A stretch of DNA of 64,000 bases from Coprobacillus sp. CAG:698 (GTDB lineage Bacteria > Bacillota_I > Bacilli_A > ML615J-28 > CAG-698), in assembly GCA_000431235.1 (NCBI GenBank), contig HF988734.1:248001-312000 (forward strand). The letters run 5' to 3'. Shown here one piece after another: positions 9,187 to 19,935 of the stretch (its first letter is position 1; each line of letters begins with the position of its first letter). Made by a program: the position numbers and the translations under genes. A model generated the notes under the pieces. It was not told the origin of the DNA, did no database searches, and saw only the letters and a program-made list of their open reading frames with translations.

Positions 9187-10081
9187 AAAAGTAGACTTAT
9201 TTTATGATTTAGTTGATAGTGCTTGTATGACATATTATGAAGACATAAAAAGAGATTATTTAGAAGGATTTATTTCTTTTGCTGATGCTCTCATAAATGG
9301 ATTAAATGATTCGAAATTATCAAATAAAGCGATAAAGAAATTAAATGATTTAATTGATAAAATCGAAAAAGAAGAGTTTCTAAATGAAGAAGTTCGCTTA
9401 GCATCAGAATTAGTATTTATAAAGGGCTTTAAAAACAAAAATATGTCTTTAGATTTTTTAACACCTGATGCTATTAATTACATATTCTCTTTTGTTTGTA
9501 ATACAATTATTTCTCATAATTACCAAAATAAAAAAGTAACTATAATGGATACGATTTTGGGAGCAGGAAATCTCTTACAAACTATAATAAATAATGCGAA
9601 AACAGAAGTTTGTGGGATTGGAATCGAAAAAGATGAATTATTAGCACGTCTTGCAAAAAGTTTATCTGAGATAATAGATAATGATATAATAGTTAATTTA
9701 AATGATGCCAAAAATGCAAACAACAGTCTTGCTGAAATAATTGTTGGAGATTTTGGCGAAAGTAAAGAAATATATGATATAATATTAAAGAGATTAGATA
9801 ATTTACAAGAAAAAGGATATTTTGTATATCTAATTAATAATGATTTCTTTATTAATGTACCTAAGAACTTTAGAGAAGATTTGGTTAGTAGAAGCACACT
9901 ACTAGGTTTAATTGTTTTACCTCAAAAATTTGTTTCTAAGGGACATATTGGTAAAAGCATAATTATCGGTAAAAAAGAAATTTTAAAAGATTATCAGATG
10001 TCTGTAATTACAATAAATGATGATCTATCAGAAAACAATATGGAAATTGTTATGAATAAAATTAATAAAATGTTTGAATAA
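9170..10081 (+). CDS. YtxK-like class I SAM methyltransferase
   Basis: The 303-residue protein resembles YtxK, which neighbours ackA in many Bacillota. An N-terminal helical region (1-95) precedes a Rossmann methyltransferase core with motif I DTILGAGNLLQT (about 124-135), and VGDFG where DNA adenine methylases have NPPF. The family is related to N6-adenine methylases but its substrate is unknown. The methylase motif IV is degenerate, so catalysis is not certain. It overlaps the phosphodiesterase gene and is followed 14 bases later by ackA. Confidence 0.72.
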   Translation: MKIDNKKVDLFYDLVDSACMTYYEDIKRDYLEGFISFADALINGLNDSKLSNKAIKKLNDLIDKIEKEEFLNEEVRLASELVFIKGFKNKNMSLDFLTPDAINYIFSFVCNTIISHNYQNKKVTIMDTILGAGNLLQTIINNAKTEVCGIGIEKDELLARLAKSLSEIIDNDIIVNLNDAKNANNSLAEIIVGDFGESKEIYDIILKRLDNLQEKGYFVYLINNDFFINVPKNFREDLVSRSTLLGLIVLPQKFVSKGHIGKSIIIGKKEILKDYQMSVITINDDLSENNMEIVMNKINKMFE

Positions 10082-10095
10082 AAGGAGAAAATATT

Positions 10096-11304
10096 ATGCG
10101 TAAAATTATGGCTGTAAATGCAGGAAGTTCTTCACTAAAATTTCAATTGTTAGAAATGCCTGCTGAAAAACTAATTGTAAGTGGTAACGTAGAAAGCATA
10201 GGCTTTAATGGTAAAGGTCATGTAACTTTTAAAGTTGATGGCAAAAAAATTATAGATAAAGATGTTAAAGCAGATGATCATGCTGAAGCAGTTGAAATAG
10301 TCTTAAATGGTTTGATTGAAAAGAATTTAATTAAATCATTTGATGAAATTAGTGGCGTTGGACATCGTATTGTCCAAGGTGGACCTTATTTTACTGGCTC
10401 ATGTGTAGCTACTGAAGATGTAATCAACAAAATAGAAGAACTTATTCCACTAGCTCCTTTACACAATGGAGCTCACTTAACAGGTATAAGAGCATTCCAA
10501 AAAGTATTAAAAGATGTTCCTAATGTAGTTGTTTTTGATACTTCATTCCATCAAACAATGCCAGAAACATCATACTTATATGGAACACCATTAGAATGGG
10601 CTACAAAATATAAGTGCAGAAAATATGGTGCCCATGGTACAAGTCATGAATATGTTGCTCATGAGTGTGCAAAGATGATGAGTAAACCTATTGAAGATTT
10701 GAAGATTATTACATGCCATATTGGCAATGGCGCATCAATAACTGCTGTTAAAGGAGGAAAATGTATTGATACATCAATGGGCTTAACTCCACTAGATGGT
10801 TTTCCAATGGGTACTAGATCTGGTAATTTAGATCCTACTGTTGTAGAGTATATGTGCAGTCAACTAGGTGTTGATGTTCATGAGATCATTAGAATCCTAA
10901 ATAAAGAATCTGGATATTTAGGTATAAGTGGTGTTTCAAATGATTCTAGATTACTAGAAGAAGGTTTAGATAGTGAAGATAAAGAAAAAGCTAGACGCTG
11001 TAAATTAGCATTTGATTTACAATTCAAGAGAGTATGTGATTATATAGGTAGTTATTACGTACTAATGGAAGGTGCCGATGCAATCGTATTTACAGCTGGT
11101 ATTGGTGAAAATAGTGCATACTTTAGAAAAAATATTTGTGATAGATTAAAAGTTTTAGGCGTAGAAATCGATGATAAAGCAAATATGTCAGATAATAAGG
11201 ATCCTAGAGAAATATCTACTCCAAATTCAAAAATTAAATTATTTGTTATTCCAACAAATGAAGAACTTGTTATCGCTCGTGATGTTATGAGATTAACAAA
11301 ATAA
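10096..11304 (+). CDS. ackA: Acetate kinase
   Basis: The 402-residue enzyme converts acetyl phosphate and ADP to acetate and ATP. Family motifs are all visible: VNAGSSSLKFQL (7-18), FDTSFHQTMP, YGAHGTSHEYV, CHIGNGASI, MGTRSGNLDP and FTAGIGENS. AAAGGAG stands 9 bases before the ATG. It closes the typA operon and is followed by a strong bidirectional terminator. With the PduL domain at 2911-3480 it would complete the acetyl-CoA to acetate route; no Pta gene is in the window. Confidence 0.96.
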   Translation: MRKIMAVNAGSSSLKFQLLEMPAEKLIVSGNVESIGFNGKGHVTFKVDGKKIIDKDVKADDHAEAVEIVLNGLIEKNLIKSFDEISGVGHRIVQGGPYFTGSCVATEDVINKIEELIPLAPLHNGAHLTGIRAFQKVLKDVPNVVVFDTSFHQTMPETSYLYGTPLEWATKYKCRKYGAHGTSHEYVAHECAKMMSKPIEDLKIITCHIGNGASITAVKGGKCIDTSMGLTPLDGFPMGTRSGNLDPTVVEYMCSQLGVDVHEIIRILNKESGYLGISGVSNDSRLLEEGLDSEDKEKARRCKLAFDLQFKRVCDYIGSYYVLMEGADAIVFTAGIGENSAYFRKNICDRLKVLGVEIDDKANMSDNKDPREISTPNSKIKLFVIPTNEELVIARDVMRLTK

Positions 11305-11311
11305 AAAATAA

Positions 11312-11360
11312 AATGGTTAGTTAACACTTTTATAAAAGTGCTAGCTAGCCATTATTTTTT
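11312..11360. terminator. Bidirectional terminator between ackA and gpmA
   Basis: A 20-bp stem with a few G-T pairs (arms at 11312-11331 and 11334-11353) flanked by A-rich and T-rich tracts, so it can serve both converging genes. Confidence 0.75.
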
Positions 11361-12103
11361 TACTTTTTCTTTCCTTGATTGGCAACTGCTTGTATTTTAG
11401 AATTAATAAATTCTTCATCACCTAAATAATACTTTGATTTAAATTGCATATTGCCATCAAATTCATAAACTAGGGGAATACCTGTTGGTAAATTAACTTT
11501 CATAATTTGTTCAGAAGTTAAGTGCTCTAAATGCATTATAAGAGCTCTTAAAGAATTTCCGTGAGCAACAATTATTACGCGCTTACCTTCCTTAATTAAA
11601 GGCATTATTTCCTTTTCAAAGTAAGGAATAGTACGCTTTACAGTATCTTCTAAACTTTCCCCAAGTGGCAAACAATCTTTATTGATATCTCTATATTGTG
11701 TTTGGTTAGCAGGATTTCTTTCATCACTATTTTCAAGTAGTGGTGGACGTACATCATAAGATCTTCTCCATATTAAGACTTGTTCATCACCATACTTTTG
11801 AGCAGTTTCTGATTTGTTTAATCCTTGTAAAGCACCATAGTGACGTTCGTTAAGATTATGATTTTTGATAACAGGTAGCCAAGATCTATCCATTTCTGTT
11901 AATACTAAATCAAGCGTATGAATTGCTCTTTTTAGATAAGATGTAAAACAAATATCGAAGTCATAACCCTTTTCTTTTAATATTTTACCAGCTTTTGCTG
12001 CTTCTATTTTTCCGTTTTCTGATAACTCTACATCAGTCCAACCAGTAAAACGATTTTCGAGATTCCATAAGCTTTCTCCGTGTCGGAGTATAACTAATTT
12101 CAT
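11360..12103 (-). CDS. gpmA: 2,3-bisphosphoglycerate-dependent phosphoglycerate mutase
   Basis: The 247-residue enzyme interconverts 3- and 2-phosphoglycerate in glycolysis. The start is MKLVILRHGESLWN, where RHGE carries the phosphorylated histidine. RFTGWTDVELSE, NERHYGALQGLNK, RRSYDVRPP and VAHGNSLRAL are diagnostic of the cofactor-dependent form. A longer in-frame reading exists, but AAGGAGG stands 8 bases before this ATG, which fixes the start at 12103. It is a single gene convergent with ackA. Confidence 0.94.
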   Translation of the reverse strand: MKLVILRHGESLWNLENRFTGWTDVELSENGKIEAAKAGKILKEKGYDFDICFTSYLKRAIHTLDLVLTEMDRSWLPVIKNHNLNERHYGALQGLNKSETAQKYGDEQVLIWRRSYDVRPPLLENSDERNPANQTQYRDINKDCLPLGESLEDTVKRTIPYFEKEIMPLIKEGKRVIIVAHGNSLRALIMHLEHLTSEQIMKVNLPTGIPLVYEFDGNMQFKSKYYLGDEEFINSKIQAVANQGKKK

Positions 12104-12221
12104 ATAAATAACCTCCTTATATAACAATATTATAGAATTAATTAGTAAAAAAATCAAATAAAAATAGAAAATCAAAAAAACTAATTGTCATTTAATATAT
12201 TGATATAAAAGGAGGATGAAA

Positions 12222-13922
12222 ATGAAAAAAATCATTTATTTATTAATATTTATTTTTCTTACTAGTATATGTGCTATAAACAATACTAAAGCATATAAAA
12301 TAGAAGATTTAGAAAATGGAACGTTATATGAAGAAGAATTAACTATTGTGAGTCAAGGATATGATTATTATCCGAAAAAAATAATTGACTTTGAAGATTT
12401 ATTTTTAGTGGTTGGATATGTAATAACAGGTGAAGAAAATAGTAAATATCCATATATAGCATTTTATGAAAATGATGATTTAAAGTGGTATAATGTTAAT
12501 GAAATGTTTAAAGGTGGAGAATACGTAAGTGCTATTATAAATAGTAAAAAAATAATTTTAATTGGAAAAGATACAAAGAATAGTTTTATATGTGAGTATA
12601 GTTTAAATGGATCAATATTAAAAACTAAACAATTTATCTATAAAAATGAATTTAAATTCCAAGAAATATATTTAGGCAATAATAAATACTATATAACAGG
12701 AGAAACTAATTCAAATGATTTTACAGGTTATAACGAAAATAATACAAATGTTTTTGTAATTGAAATGAGCATAACATATGAAATAACTGATAAATGTATA
12801 TTTGGAAATAATGGTGATAATATTTTAATTGATTCGATTGAATTTGATGATGAGATATGTCTTTTAATGAAGATTCAGGGTGAAGGTTTTTTCTCTTACA
12901 ATATGAATCCATATATGATTATTACTTGTGATAAGAGAATGAATTTAAGCATAAATGAGAGCGTAGATTTAGAAAACCCTGATTTTATGAGGACAGATAA
13001 AGATAAAATTTATGTTTTTTCATGTGATAAAATGAATAGCAGTGTGTCGCGTATAAGTATGGAAAAGGGTTTAAATAACGCTAAAAAGATTATTTATTAT
13101 AACACCAACAAAACTAATATAATTACAAACTATGATGTTAAGTATGACTTCACAAATGGTATATGGTGCACAAGTGTAGAGTATTCTCAAGGTGAAAAGC
13201 GAACGCATGAGTATGTTATTAGAAATCAAAAAGATGAAATAATTTCTAATTTTTTTAAAAATAATCAAAAAGGTTTAAATAAAAGTATTTATTTGATTAA
13301 GGGATTTATATATAATTTGGGCTTAGAAATTAAATATAATAATTGGAACATAAATGTCTCGAAAATGGTTTATATTAAATTAAAAGGTTCAGATTGCTAC
13401 TTTAATGGTATAAGGGGTAGCAATGATACTAAAGAGTTAAATGATGATTTGTTTGGTATTTATGATGGAGAAATAAAATATAAGTTTAATGATTTTTATG
13501 TAAGCGCAGATGGTAAAGTTTATGTTCCTTTAAGGATAAATATAACTAATAATTCCTCATATAACAAAGGATTAGAATTAACGTTTAATGGTCAAGGAAT
13601 ACTAAATGGCACGAATATTGAAAGTGGATATATAATAGACGAAATAGGAAATTATGTCTTAGAAATAAGTGGGCATAATGATACAAAATATTTCCATTTT
13701 TATGTAAAAGATATGATAAATGAAGAAAATGAAGTTAAATATAAAAGATTAGATTTTGAGGTGAAGAGTGAAGAAAAGAAAATAAACAGTGAAAATGAAG
13801 TGAAGAATATAGATAATAAAAAAGTTGATAAAAAAGTATTCATTGCCTCACTTGTTTGTGTAGCTGTAGGTTTTTCAGTATCATTTATCAAATTTAGGAG
13901 AAAAAAATGTTTAGACTTATAA
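12222..13922 (+). CDS. Secreted, membrane-anchored surface protein of unknown function
   Basis: About 566 residues. It has an N-terminal signal peptide (basic MKKI then a hydrophobic stretch ending near INNTKA), a long extracellular region and a C-terminal anchor of about 20 hydrophobic residues followed by FRRKKCLDL. GGAGG lies directly against the first in-frame ATG (12216) but 6 bases from the second, so I start at 12222. A segment around residues 445-490 (FNGQGILNGTNIESG, then a YVLEISG strand) recurs in the next gene (FNGRGTLDGENIYNN), so the two are paralogues and probably co-transcribed. I do not recognise the family; adhesion or envelope work is only a guess. Confidence 0.6.
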   Translation: MKKIIYLLIFIFLTSICAINNTKAYKIEDLENGTLYEEELTIVSQGYDYYPKKIIDFEDLFLVVGYVITGEENSKYPYIAFYENDDLKWYNVNEMFKGGEYVSAIINSKKIILIGKDTKNSFICEYSLNGSILKTKQFIYKNEFKFQEIYLGNNKYYITGETNSNDFTGYNENNTNVFVIEMSITYEITDKCIFGNNGDNILIDSIEFDDEICLLMKIQGEGFFSYNMNPYMIITCDKRMNLSINESVDLENPDFMRTDKDKIYVFSCDKMNSSVSRISMEKGLNNAKKIIYYNTNKTNIITNYDVKYDFTNGIWCTSVEYSQGEKRTHEYVIRNQKDEIISNFFKNNQKGLNKSIYLIKGFIYNLGLEIKYNNWNINVSKMVYIKLKGSDCYFNGIRGSNDTKELNDDLFGIYDGEIKYKFNDFYVSADGKVYVPLRINITNNSSYNKGLELTFNGQGILNGTNIESGYIIDEIGNYVLEISGHNDTKYFHFYVKDMINEENEVKYKRLDFEVKSEEKKINSENEVKNIDNKKVDKKVFIASLVCVAVGFSVSFIKFRRKKCLDL

Positions 13923-16044
13923 TGACACTTTTATCTAGTATATATTTAAATATCTTTGATATAAAATCAAATTATGCTCTTGTTATGGAAAAAAATAACA
14001 CTGAAGAAATCTTAGAAAAAGTAGATGATGTGATACTAAAAAGAAGTAATACATTTACCTTTAAAAATGATTCATTTGAAGTAAATATAAATGATGAAAC
14101 TATAGAGGAAATAGTAAATTATTATTATCTTGATAATACGCTTTATATATTAGCAAAAAAAGGAAATGATTTTTACTATTTAATAATTGATACTAAAAAC
14201 AATAAAGAAATATATTTTGATAAATTAGCAAATTATTTAAATTTAGAAGATCATTATGAGAATCGGAAAATAACATCTTGTCAGTTATTAAAAGATGATT
14301 TGATATTTGTTGGAACACTTGGTGATGAAGATGTATTCATAGGAAGTAAAGATAATTTAAAAATATTCAAGAGTTCTTATAGAGAAAAGGTATATAAAAC
14401 AATATATTATCAAAATTATTATTATATGTATATTGAAAAAGATTTAATAAGCGAAGAACCGTTTGGAAATGGATCTAAACAAATTATCGTAAAACTTTCA
14501 AAAACATTTGATATTGTACAAATATGTTATTTAGAAGAAGATAATTATTTAGATTTCTTTATAGAAAACAATTTAATATATCTAAAATCAACAGTTTTTT
14601 TAAAAACCTATACGTTAAATTTAAAGTACTGTACAAAAGTAGAGATAAAGCCTTCAGATTGCGTTTTTTCAGCCAAAAATGGGCTGATAATCGTTTTTTC
14701 AGAAGAATGTAACATTTACTCGACGGATTAACTTTAATTAAATTAGGCGAAATAAGCAAAATAGATGAAGTTGACAATGGTAAGATAATAAAATTATCCG
14801 ATTCATTTTATTTTTATAAAAATGGTGAAAGTATGTACTTTGATATAGTTGACTTTACAAAATTAACTTTCTCATCTAATGGGGCTTTAGACTACGAAAA
14901 CTCAGAAGCAATTTATTCGTTTTTCGGAAAATGCATAGAGAAATCAAGAATATATGATACCTATTTTGATAAAGGAGTATATGGAAAATATAATGGTAGC
15001 ATCGAGTATGCAACAATAGCAAATTTATCATTTGTTTTAAATTTTGTATATGATATTCCTTTAAAAGTTAATATTTTTGAAGGAGGCGTGTATAAAAGAG
15101 GATACCATTTATTATTCAATGGCAGGGGAACTCTTGATGGCGAAAACATATATAACAATGAACCTGTTTACGACTTAGGCTATCATACATTAATTATTGA
15201 AGGTAATGGTGAAAATAAGCAAATAAATTTTATTATTAATAATAATCAAATAGATTTTGAAGATGAACTTATAGACAAAGGATTATTATTTGATATAAAT
15301 GAAGATATAGTGTTAGAACTAAAGTTTACTAATTATGATAATTATGAAATAAAGAAATTGAACTTCGTACATAGTAGTTGTGATAATTATACTTTTGAAA
15401 ATGGAGTTTTAAAAATAAAATATCCTAAAGAAACAGAAGCAACTAACAAAGAAATATTTTTAAAAAGTATTATATTTGATGTGTATGGATTAGAATATGA
15501 ATATCAAATCAATAGACTTTTTTACATAAATGTAATCCATAAAAAAACTTGTGACAGAATTAGTCCAATTTGTGATTTGAATAGCACAAAAATAAAATAT
15601 AAATTAGATGATGTAAAGGCAAGAATGTTATGCTTACAAGTTATTAACGCAAGTAGTGATAAATATACGTACTATGGATTGTATAATCAAGAAATTATTA
15701 TAGATAAACTTGATAATGATACTACATTTAAACTATTTTTAGTTTATGATTTAGGATCCTGTTATTACACAGAATATGAACTTGCAAACGGAATAATTAG
15801 TGCTAATGAGAATAAAATACTAAAGATTAATATTAATGCTTATGAAGAAAATGTAAAAGAGTTCACAGTTGATTTTAAGGAAAAAGCAGTAAAACTTATA
15901 AAAGTAAATAACAAAATAGTGTGTACTAGTGCTGAACTTGATGTTGAGAAGATAATAGTATTTTCAGTAATTAGTTTAGTCTCATCATTTTTTGTTGGAA
16001 AACTATTACAAATTATATTTAGAAGAAAACGTAAAACTATCTAG
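13907..16044 (+). pseudogene. Paralogous surface protein split by a frameshift
   Basis: Two overlapping reading segments (13907-14731 and about 14713-16044) make one protein of about 710 residues if a single-base change near 14713-14731 is corrected. The first has a signal-like N-terminus, the second a C-terminal hydrophobic anchor followed by FRRKRKTI. Between 14713 and 14833 the second frame is fully open before any good start codon and has no ribosome site, which argues for one interrupted gene. The FNGRGTLDGENI segment matches the upstream gene. Its ATG overlaps the upstream stop, with GGAG 7 bases before it. A sequencing error cannot be excluded. Confidence 0.6.
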
Positions 16045-16104
16045 AAATGAAATAATTAATATGATATAATTATTACAAATAAATAAATGGAATTGGTAAT
16101 AATT

Positions 16105-19100
16105 ATGCAATATGTTAATTTATATATAGAGACAGAATATTCAATGCTTAATTCAACACTAAAACTAGAGGATATAATTTCATTCTCTAAAGAAAACGGT
16201 CAAAGCCAAGTAGCAATCACTGATTTAGATAATATGCATGGTGTGATTAAGTTTTATCGAAAATGTATTGAAAAGGGTATAAAACCTATTATAGGATTAC
16301 ATTTAACACTTCAAAGTGATAATAATTTTTATAATTCGATACTTTTATATGCTAGAGATAACATTGGATATGGCGATTTACTCAAAGTTGCTACTATTAG
16401 AAAAATAAAAAAAGATTTATTTATAGAAGATATCAAAGATTTATTAGATCATATAATTGTTATTTTGCCAAGTGATGAACATGAATTGATAAAAGCTTAT
16501 CTAGAAGGTAATGAAGAAGAAGTTTATAAAATATATAAAAAATATGAATCCATCAAAGATTTATATTTGGGATTAGATTTACAAACTGAAAAGATGAGAA
16601 AATCAATTGATGAAATAATAAAGTTTTTCAAAAATAAATTACCAATGGTAGCTATAAATAAAACAAACTATTTAAGTAAGAATGATTACGATGTTTATAA
16701 AATTTTAAAATGTGTTGATAAAAATGTTAAAGATTATAAAGGACAAGAAAAAGAACATAATTTGAAATTAATTACTAGCGATGAAGCTACTGATTTATTC
16801 CGAAATTATTTGTTTTTAGTAAAAGAGACAAATAATATTGCTAGTAAGTGCAACGTTACAATAAACTTTGATGGTTATAAAATGCCTACTTATGATGATG
16901 GCAAGGATACGAATTTATATTTGCACGATTTATCGATTATTGGCTTAAAAAAAAGGTTATCTGATAATGCTATTCCTAGTGAAAACTATCAGAAGTATAT
17001 TGATAGATTGTTGTATGAATTGAAAATTATTTCTAAAATGGGTTTTTCAGATTATTTTCTTATTGTATATGATTTTATTAGATATGCCAAGAAAGAAAAA
17101 ATATTAGTTGGTCCAGGAAGAGGTTCGGCACCAAGTTCACTTGTAGCGTACTCTTTAGGCATAACAGAATTAGATCCACTCCAATATAATTTATTGTTTG
17201 AAAGATTTTTAAACCCTGAAAGAATTTCAATGCCTGATATCGATACTGATTTCCCAGATAATGAAAGACCTAAAGTTATCAATTATATGATGAAACGTTT
17301 TGGTAAAAAAAGAGTTGCCCACATTTGTACTTTTGGAACCTATGGTCCTCGTTCAGCCGTTCGAGATATTGCTAGGGTTTCTGATCTTAAAAATAATTAT
17401 TTGGATGAGATATTAAAACATATAGGTGATTATCAATCTATAAAAGATGTGCTTGCTGATGATGAGTTATATAGAAGGATGTATGATGAAGATGAAGTAA
17501 TTCGTTATGTAACAGATATCGCATTAAAGATGGAAAATCTTCCACGTAATACATCTGTTCATGCGGCTGGTATAATTATGGCCGATAAAGATTTAATCAA
17601 TTATACGCCTTTAGAAGAGGGAATTAATGGATTATATCAAACACAGTATGAAGCTTCTGATCTTGAAAAATTAGGATTAGTAAAAATAGATTTTTTAGGA
17701 CTTAAAAATCTTACAATAATTGATAAAGTTTTAAAAGAAATTAATAAAAATATTAATATTTATAAACTACCACTTAATGATAGTGAAACTTATAAACTTA
17801 TTGCTTCAGGAAATACAAATGGAATTTTTCAACTTGAATCAAGCGGTATGAAGAATACATTAATGCTTCTAAAAACAAGTAGTTTTATCGACATTGTTAA
17901 TGCCTTGGCTCTATATAGACCAGGTCCAATGGAAATGATTCCAAGTTTTGTGAGAAGAAAATTTGGTAAAGAAGAAATAGTTTATTTAAACGAGGACTTA
18001 AAAGACATACTTTCACCTACTTATGGTATTATTGTATATCAAGAACAAATACTTCAAATAGCTAATAAATTTGCAGGATTTTCTTTGGGTGAAGCTGATG
18101 TGTTAAGACGTGCAGTTTCAAAGAAGAATATGGAATTGTTGAGCCATGAAAAAAACAAATTTATAAAAGGATCACTAGAACTAGGACATGACGTAAATAC
18201 ATCCGAGAAAATATTTGATTATATATTAAAATTTGCTAATTATGGATTTAATAAAAGTCATTCTGTTGCTTATTCAATGATTAGTTATCAGATGGCATTC
18301 TTAAAAAGGCACTATTTCAAAGAATTTATGGCCGTTATGATGTCCGATAAGATAGGAAGTGTTTCACAGATTAAAACATATATTCTTGAGTGCTTAAAGG
18401 AAAATGTTGAAGTCTTAATACCTTCGATAAATAAAAGTGATAAAGATTTTAAAGTTTACGAAAATAAAATATATTATTCTTTGCTAGGAATAAATGGTTT
18501 AGGTGAAGTAATTGTTAATCAGATTATTTCTGAAAGAAATAAAAAGATATTTTCATCATATGATGAATTTATCGAAAGAACAAAAGGTTTTCTCAACAAA
18601 AAACATATAGAAAACCTAATATATAGTGGAGCATTAGATGACTTTAAAATATCTAGAAAGGCAATGATAGATGAATATGATCAAAGTTTACAACTAGCAA
18701 ACTTTGGTGATGCTTTTAAAACGCAATTATCAACGCATATATTTGGCGAAGATGAATATACATACGAAGAGATTTCAAACTTAGAAAGGCTTGCTTTAGG
18801 ATTTAACTTAAAGTTTGATGTCTTTAGAAAATATTCGCAATTCAGAAAAAAATATCATTTGGAAACTATGGACAAATTTAAACTTGGTGGTATATACAAG
18901 TGCATATTTATGTTTAGAAACATAAAAGAAATAACTACTAAGAATAGTGAAAAGATGGCATTTGGAACAATTTATGATAATACATTTGAATTAGATTGTG
19001 TTGCTTTTCCCAAACCATATAGTAGTATTTCTCCTATAGAAAGTAATAAAGTATATTTTGGGGAAATCAAAATAGAAAAGCGCAAAGATTCATTGCAAGC

Positions 19101-19131
19101 AGTTATTATGAAAGTTGTAAGAATAGATTAA
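16105..19131 (+). CDS. dnaE: DNA polymerase III alpha subunit, DnaE type
   Basis: About 1008 residues. Order: PHP domain (1-200), palm with GPGRGSAPSSLVAY and the catalytic PDIDTDF (about 376-382), fingers and tandem HhH region, and a C-terminal OB fold. It synthesises DNA with the clamp; in low-G+C bacteria a second polymerase, PolC, normally does bulk elongation and is not in this window. The PHP start reads NLYIETEYSML where proofreading-active PHP domains have HxHxxYS, so the metal site looks lost. I prefer ATG 16105, preceded by GGTAATAA, over 16087, which has no ribosome site. Confidence 0.93.
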   Translation: MQYVNLYIETEYSMLNSTLKLEDIISFSKENGQSQVAITDLDNMHGVIKFYRKCIEKGIKPIIGLHLTLQSDNNFYNSILLYARDNIGYGDLLKVATIRKIKKDLFIEDIKDLLDHIIVILPSDEHELIKAYLEGNEEEVYKIYKKYESIKDLYLGLDLQTEKMRKSIDEIIKFFKNKLPMVAINKTNYLSKNDYDVYKILKCVDKNVKDYKGQEKEHNLKLITSDEATDLFRNYLFLVKETNNIASKCNVTINFDGYKMPTYDDGKDTNLYLHDLSIIGLKKRLSDNAIPSENYQKYIDRLLYELKIISKMGFSDYFLIVYDFIRYAKKEKILVGPGRGSAPSSLVAYSLGITELDPLQYNLLFERFLNPERISMPDIDTDFPDNERPKVINYMMKRFGKKRVAHICTFGTYGPRSAVRDIARVSDLKNNYLDEILKHIGDYQSIKDVLADDELYRRMYDEDEVIRYVTDIALKMENLPRNTSVHAAGIIMADKDLINYTPLEEGINGLYQTQYEASDLEKLGLVKIDFLGLKNLTIIDKVLKEINKNINIYKLPLNDSETYKLIASGNTNGIFQLESSGMKNTLMLLKTSSFIDIVNALALYRPGPMEMIPSFVRRKFGKEEIVYLNEDLKDILSPTYGIIVYQEQILQIANKFAGFSLGEADVLRRAVSKKNMELLSHEKNKFIKGSLELGHDVNTSEKIFDYILKFANYGFNKSHSVAYSMISYQMAFLKRHYFKEFMAVMMSDKIGSVSQIKTYILECLKENVEVLIPSINKSDKDFKVYENKIYYSLLGINGLGEVIVNQIISERNKKIFSSYDEFIERTKGFLNKKHIENLIYSGALDDFKISRKAMIDEYDQSLQLANFGDAFKTQLSTHIFGEDEYTYEEISNLERLALGFNLKFDVFRKYSQFRKKYHLETMDKFKLGGIYKCIFMFRNIKEITTKNSEKMAFGTIYDNTFELDCVAFPKPYSSISPIESNKVYFGEIKIEKRKDSLQAVIMKVVRID

Positions 19132-19164
19132 TGGTTATAAAGTATGGCTTTGTAACCATTTTTT
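19130..19164 (+). terminator. Intrinsic terminator after dnaE
   Basis: AATGGTTA...AAAG pairs with CTTT..TAACCATT, followed by six T, overlapping the stop codon. Confidence 0.75.
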
Positions 19165-19216
19165 GCTTAATAAGTTTACATAATTAGATAAAAGTAGCAT
19201 AAACACTTGCTAAGTG

Positions 19217-19245
19217 TTGAATATATTAGTATAATATAGTATAAT
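19217..19245 (+). promoter_or_regulatory. Sigma-A promoter for the PAP2-YwaF pair
   Basis: TTGAAT, 17 bases, TATAAT, ending 24 bases before the preferred ATG at 19270. Confidence 0.7.
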
Positions 19246-19269
19246 AAACATAATTAAATGGTGGCTAAT

Positions 19270-19935
19270 ATGATTAAAAGAATACCTAAATATGTGTGGA
19301 TAACTTATTTATTACTAGCAATACTTCAGTTTTCGACTTATTACTTAACACAAGTAATAAATCGAGATCGCTTGCTATATGATTTTACAATTCATTTCAT
19401 TGATGACAAAGTTCCATTCATTTCCTCCTTTGTTATTTTTTATATAATATCATACCCTTTTTGGATAATATCTCCACTAATCATAAGTAAAAGTTCTAAA
19501 AGAGATTATTTAAATTGGGTCATTACTGCAGTAATTTTATATGTAATTACATTTATTACATATATAATTGTTCCAACAACAATAATAAGACCTGTTGTTG
19601 AGAACAATAATATTTTTGATAGACTTGTTAATATGATTTACTCAAGTGATAGCCCCGATAGACCTACAAACTTATTCCCAAGTATGCATTGTTGGTTAAG
19701 CATTCTTTGTTATTTAGGAGTTTCAAAACAAAAAAATATAAATAGAAACTATCGAATATCTTCTTTAGTGCTAGCAATACTAATTTGTTTATCAACACAA
19801 TTTATTAAACAACATTATATAGTTGATTTAATTTCAGGAGTAGGATTACCTATTATAGTCTTTTATATTGTAAGGAGGACTAATCTTTCAAAAATATTCT
19901 TTAAGGAGCAAAAAAATGATAATAAACAGATTTAA
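19270..19935 (+). CDS. PAP2-superfamily membrane phosphatase/transferase
   Basis: The 221-residue protein has about six membrane segments and PAP2 signature blocks: NLFPSMHCW (about 136-144) and QHYIVDLISG (about 183-192), supplying the two catalytic histidines and an aspartate. Such enzymes dephosphorylate lipid phosphates or transfer phospho-head groups at the membrane. The start at 19270 follows a GGTGG site; the ATG at 19258 lacks one. Its end overlaps the following YwaF-family gene by 20 bases, suggesting joint work on membrane lipids. Confidence 0.75.
   Translation: MIKRIPKYVWITYLLLAILQFSTYYLTQVINRDRLLYDFTIHFIDDKVPFISSFVIFYIISYPFWIISPLIISKSSKRDYLNWVITAVILYVITFITYIIVPTTIIRPVVENNNIFDRLVNMIYSSDSPDRPTNLFPSMHCWLSILCYLGVSKQKNINRNYRISSLVLAILICLSTQFIKQHYIVDLISGVGLPIIVFYIVRRTNLSKIFFKEQKNDNKQI

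Noticed and set aside
10096..10400. A pta gene near ackA
   Set aside because: Upstream genes are a methylase-like protein and a phosphodiesterase; the acyltransferase role is better filled by PduL.
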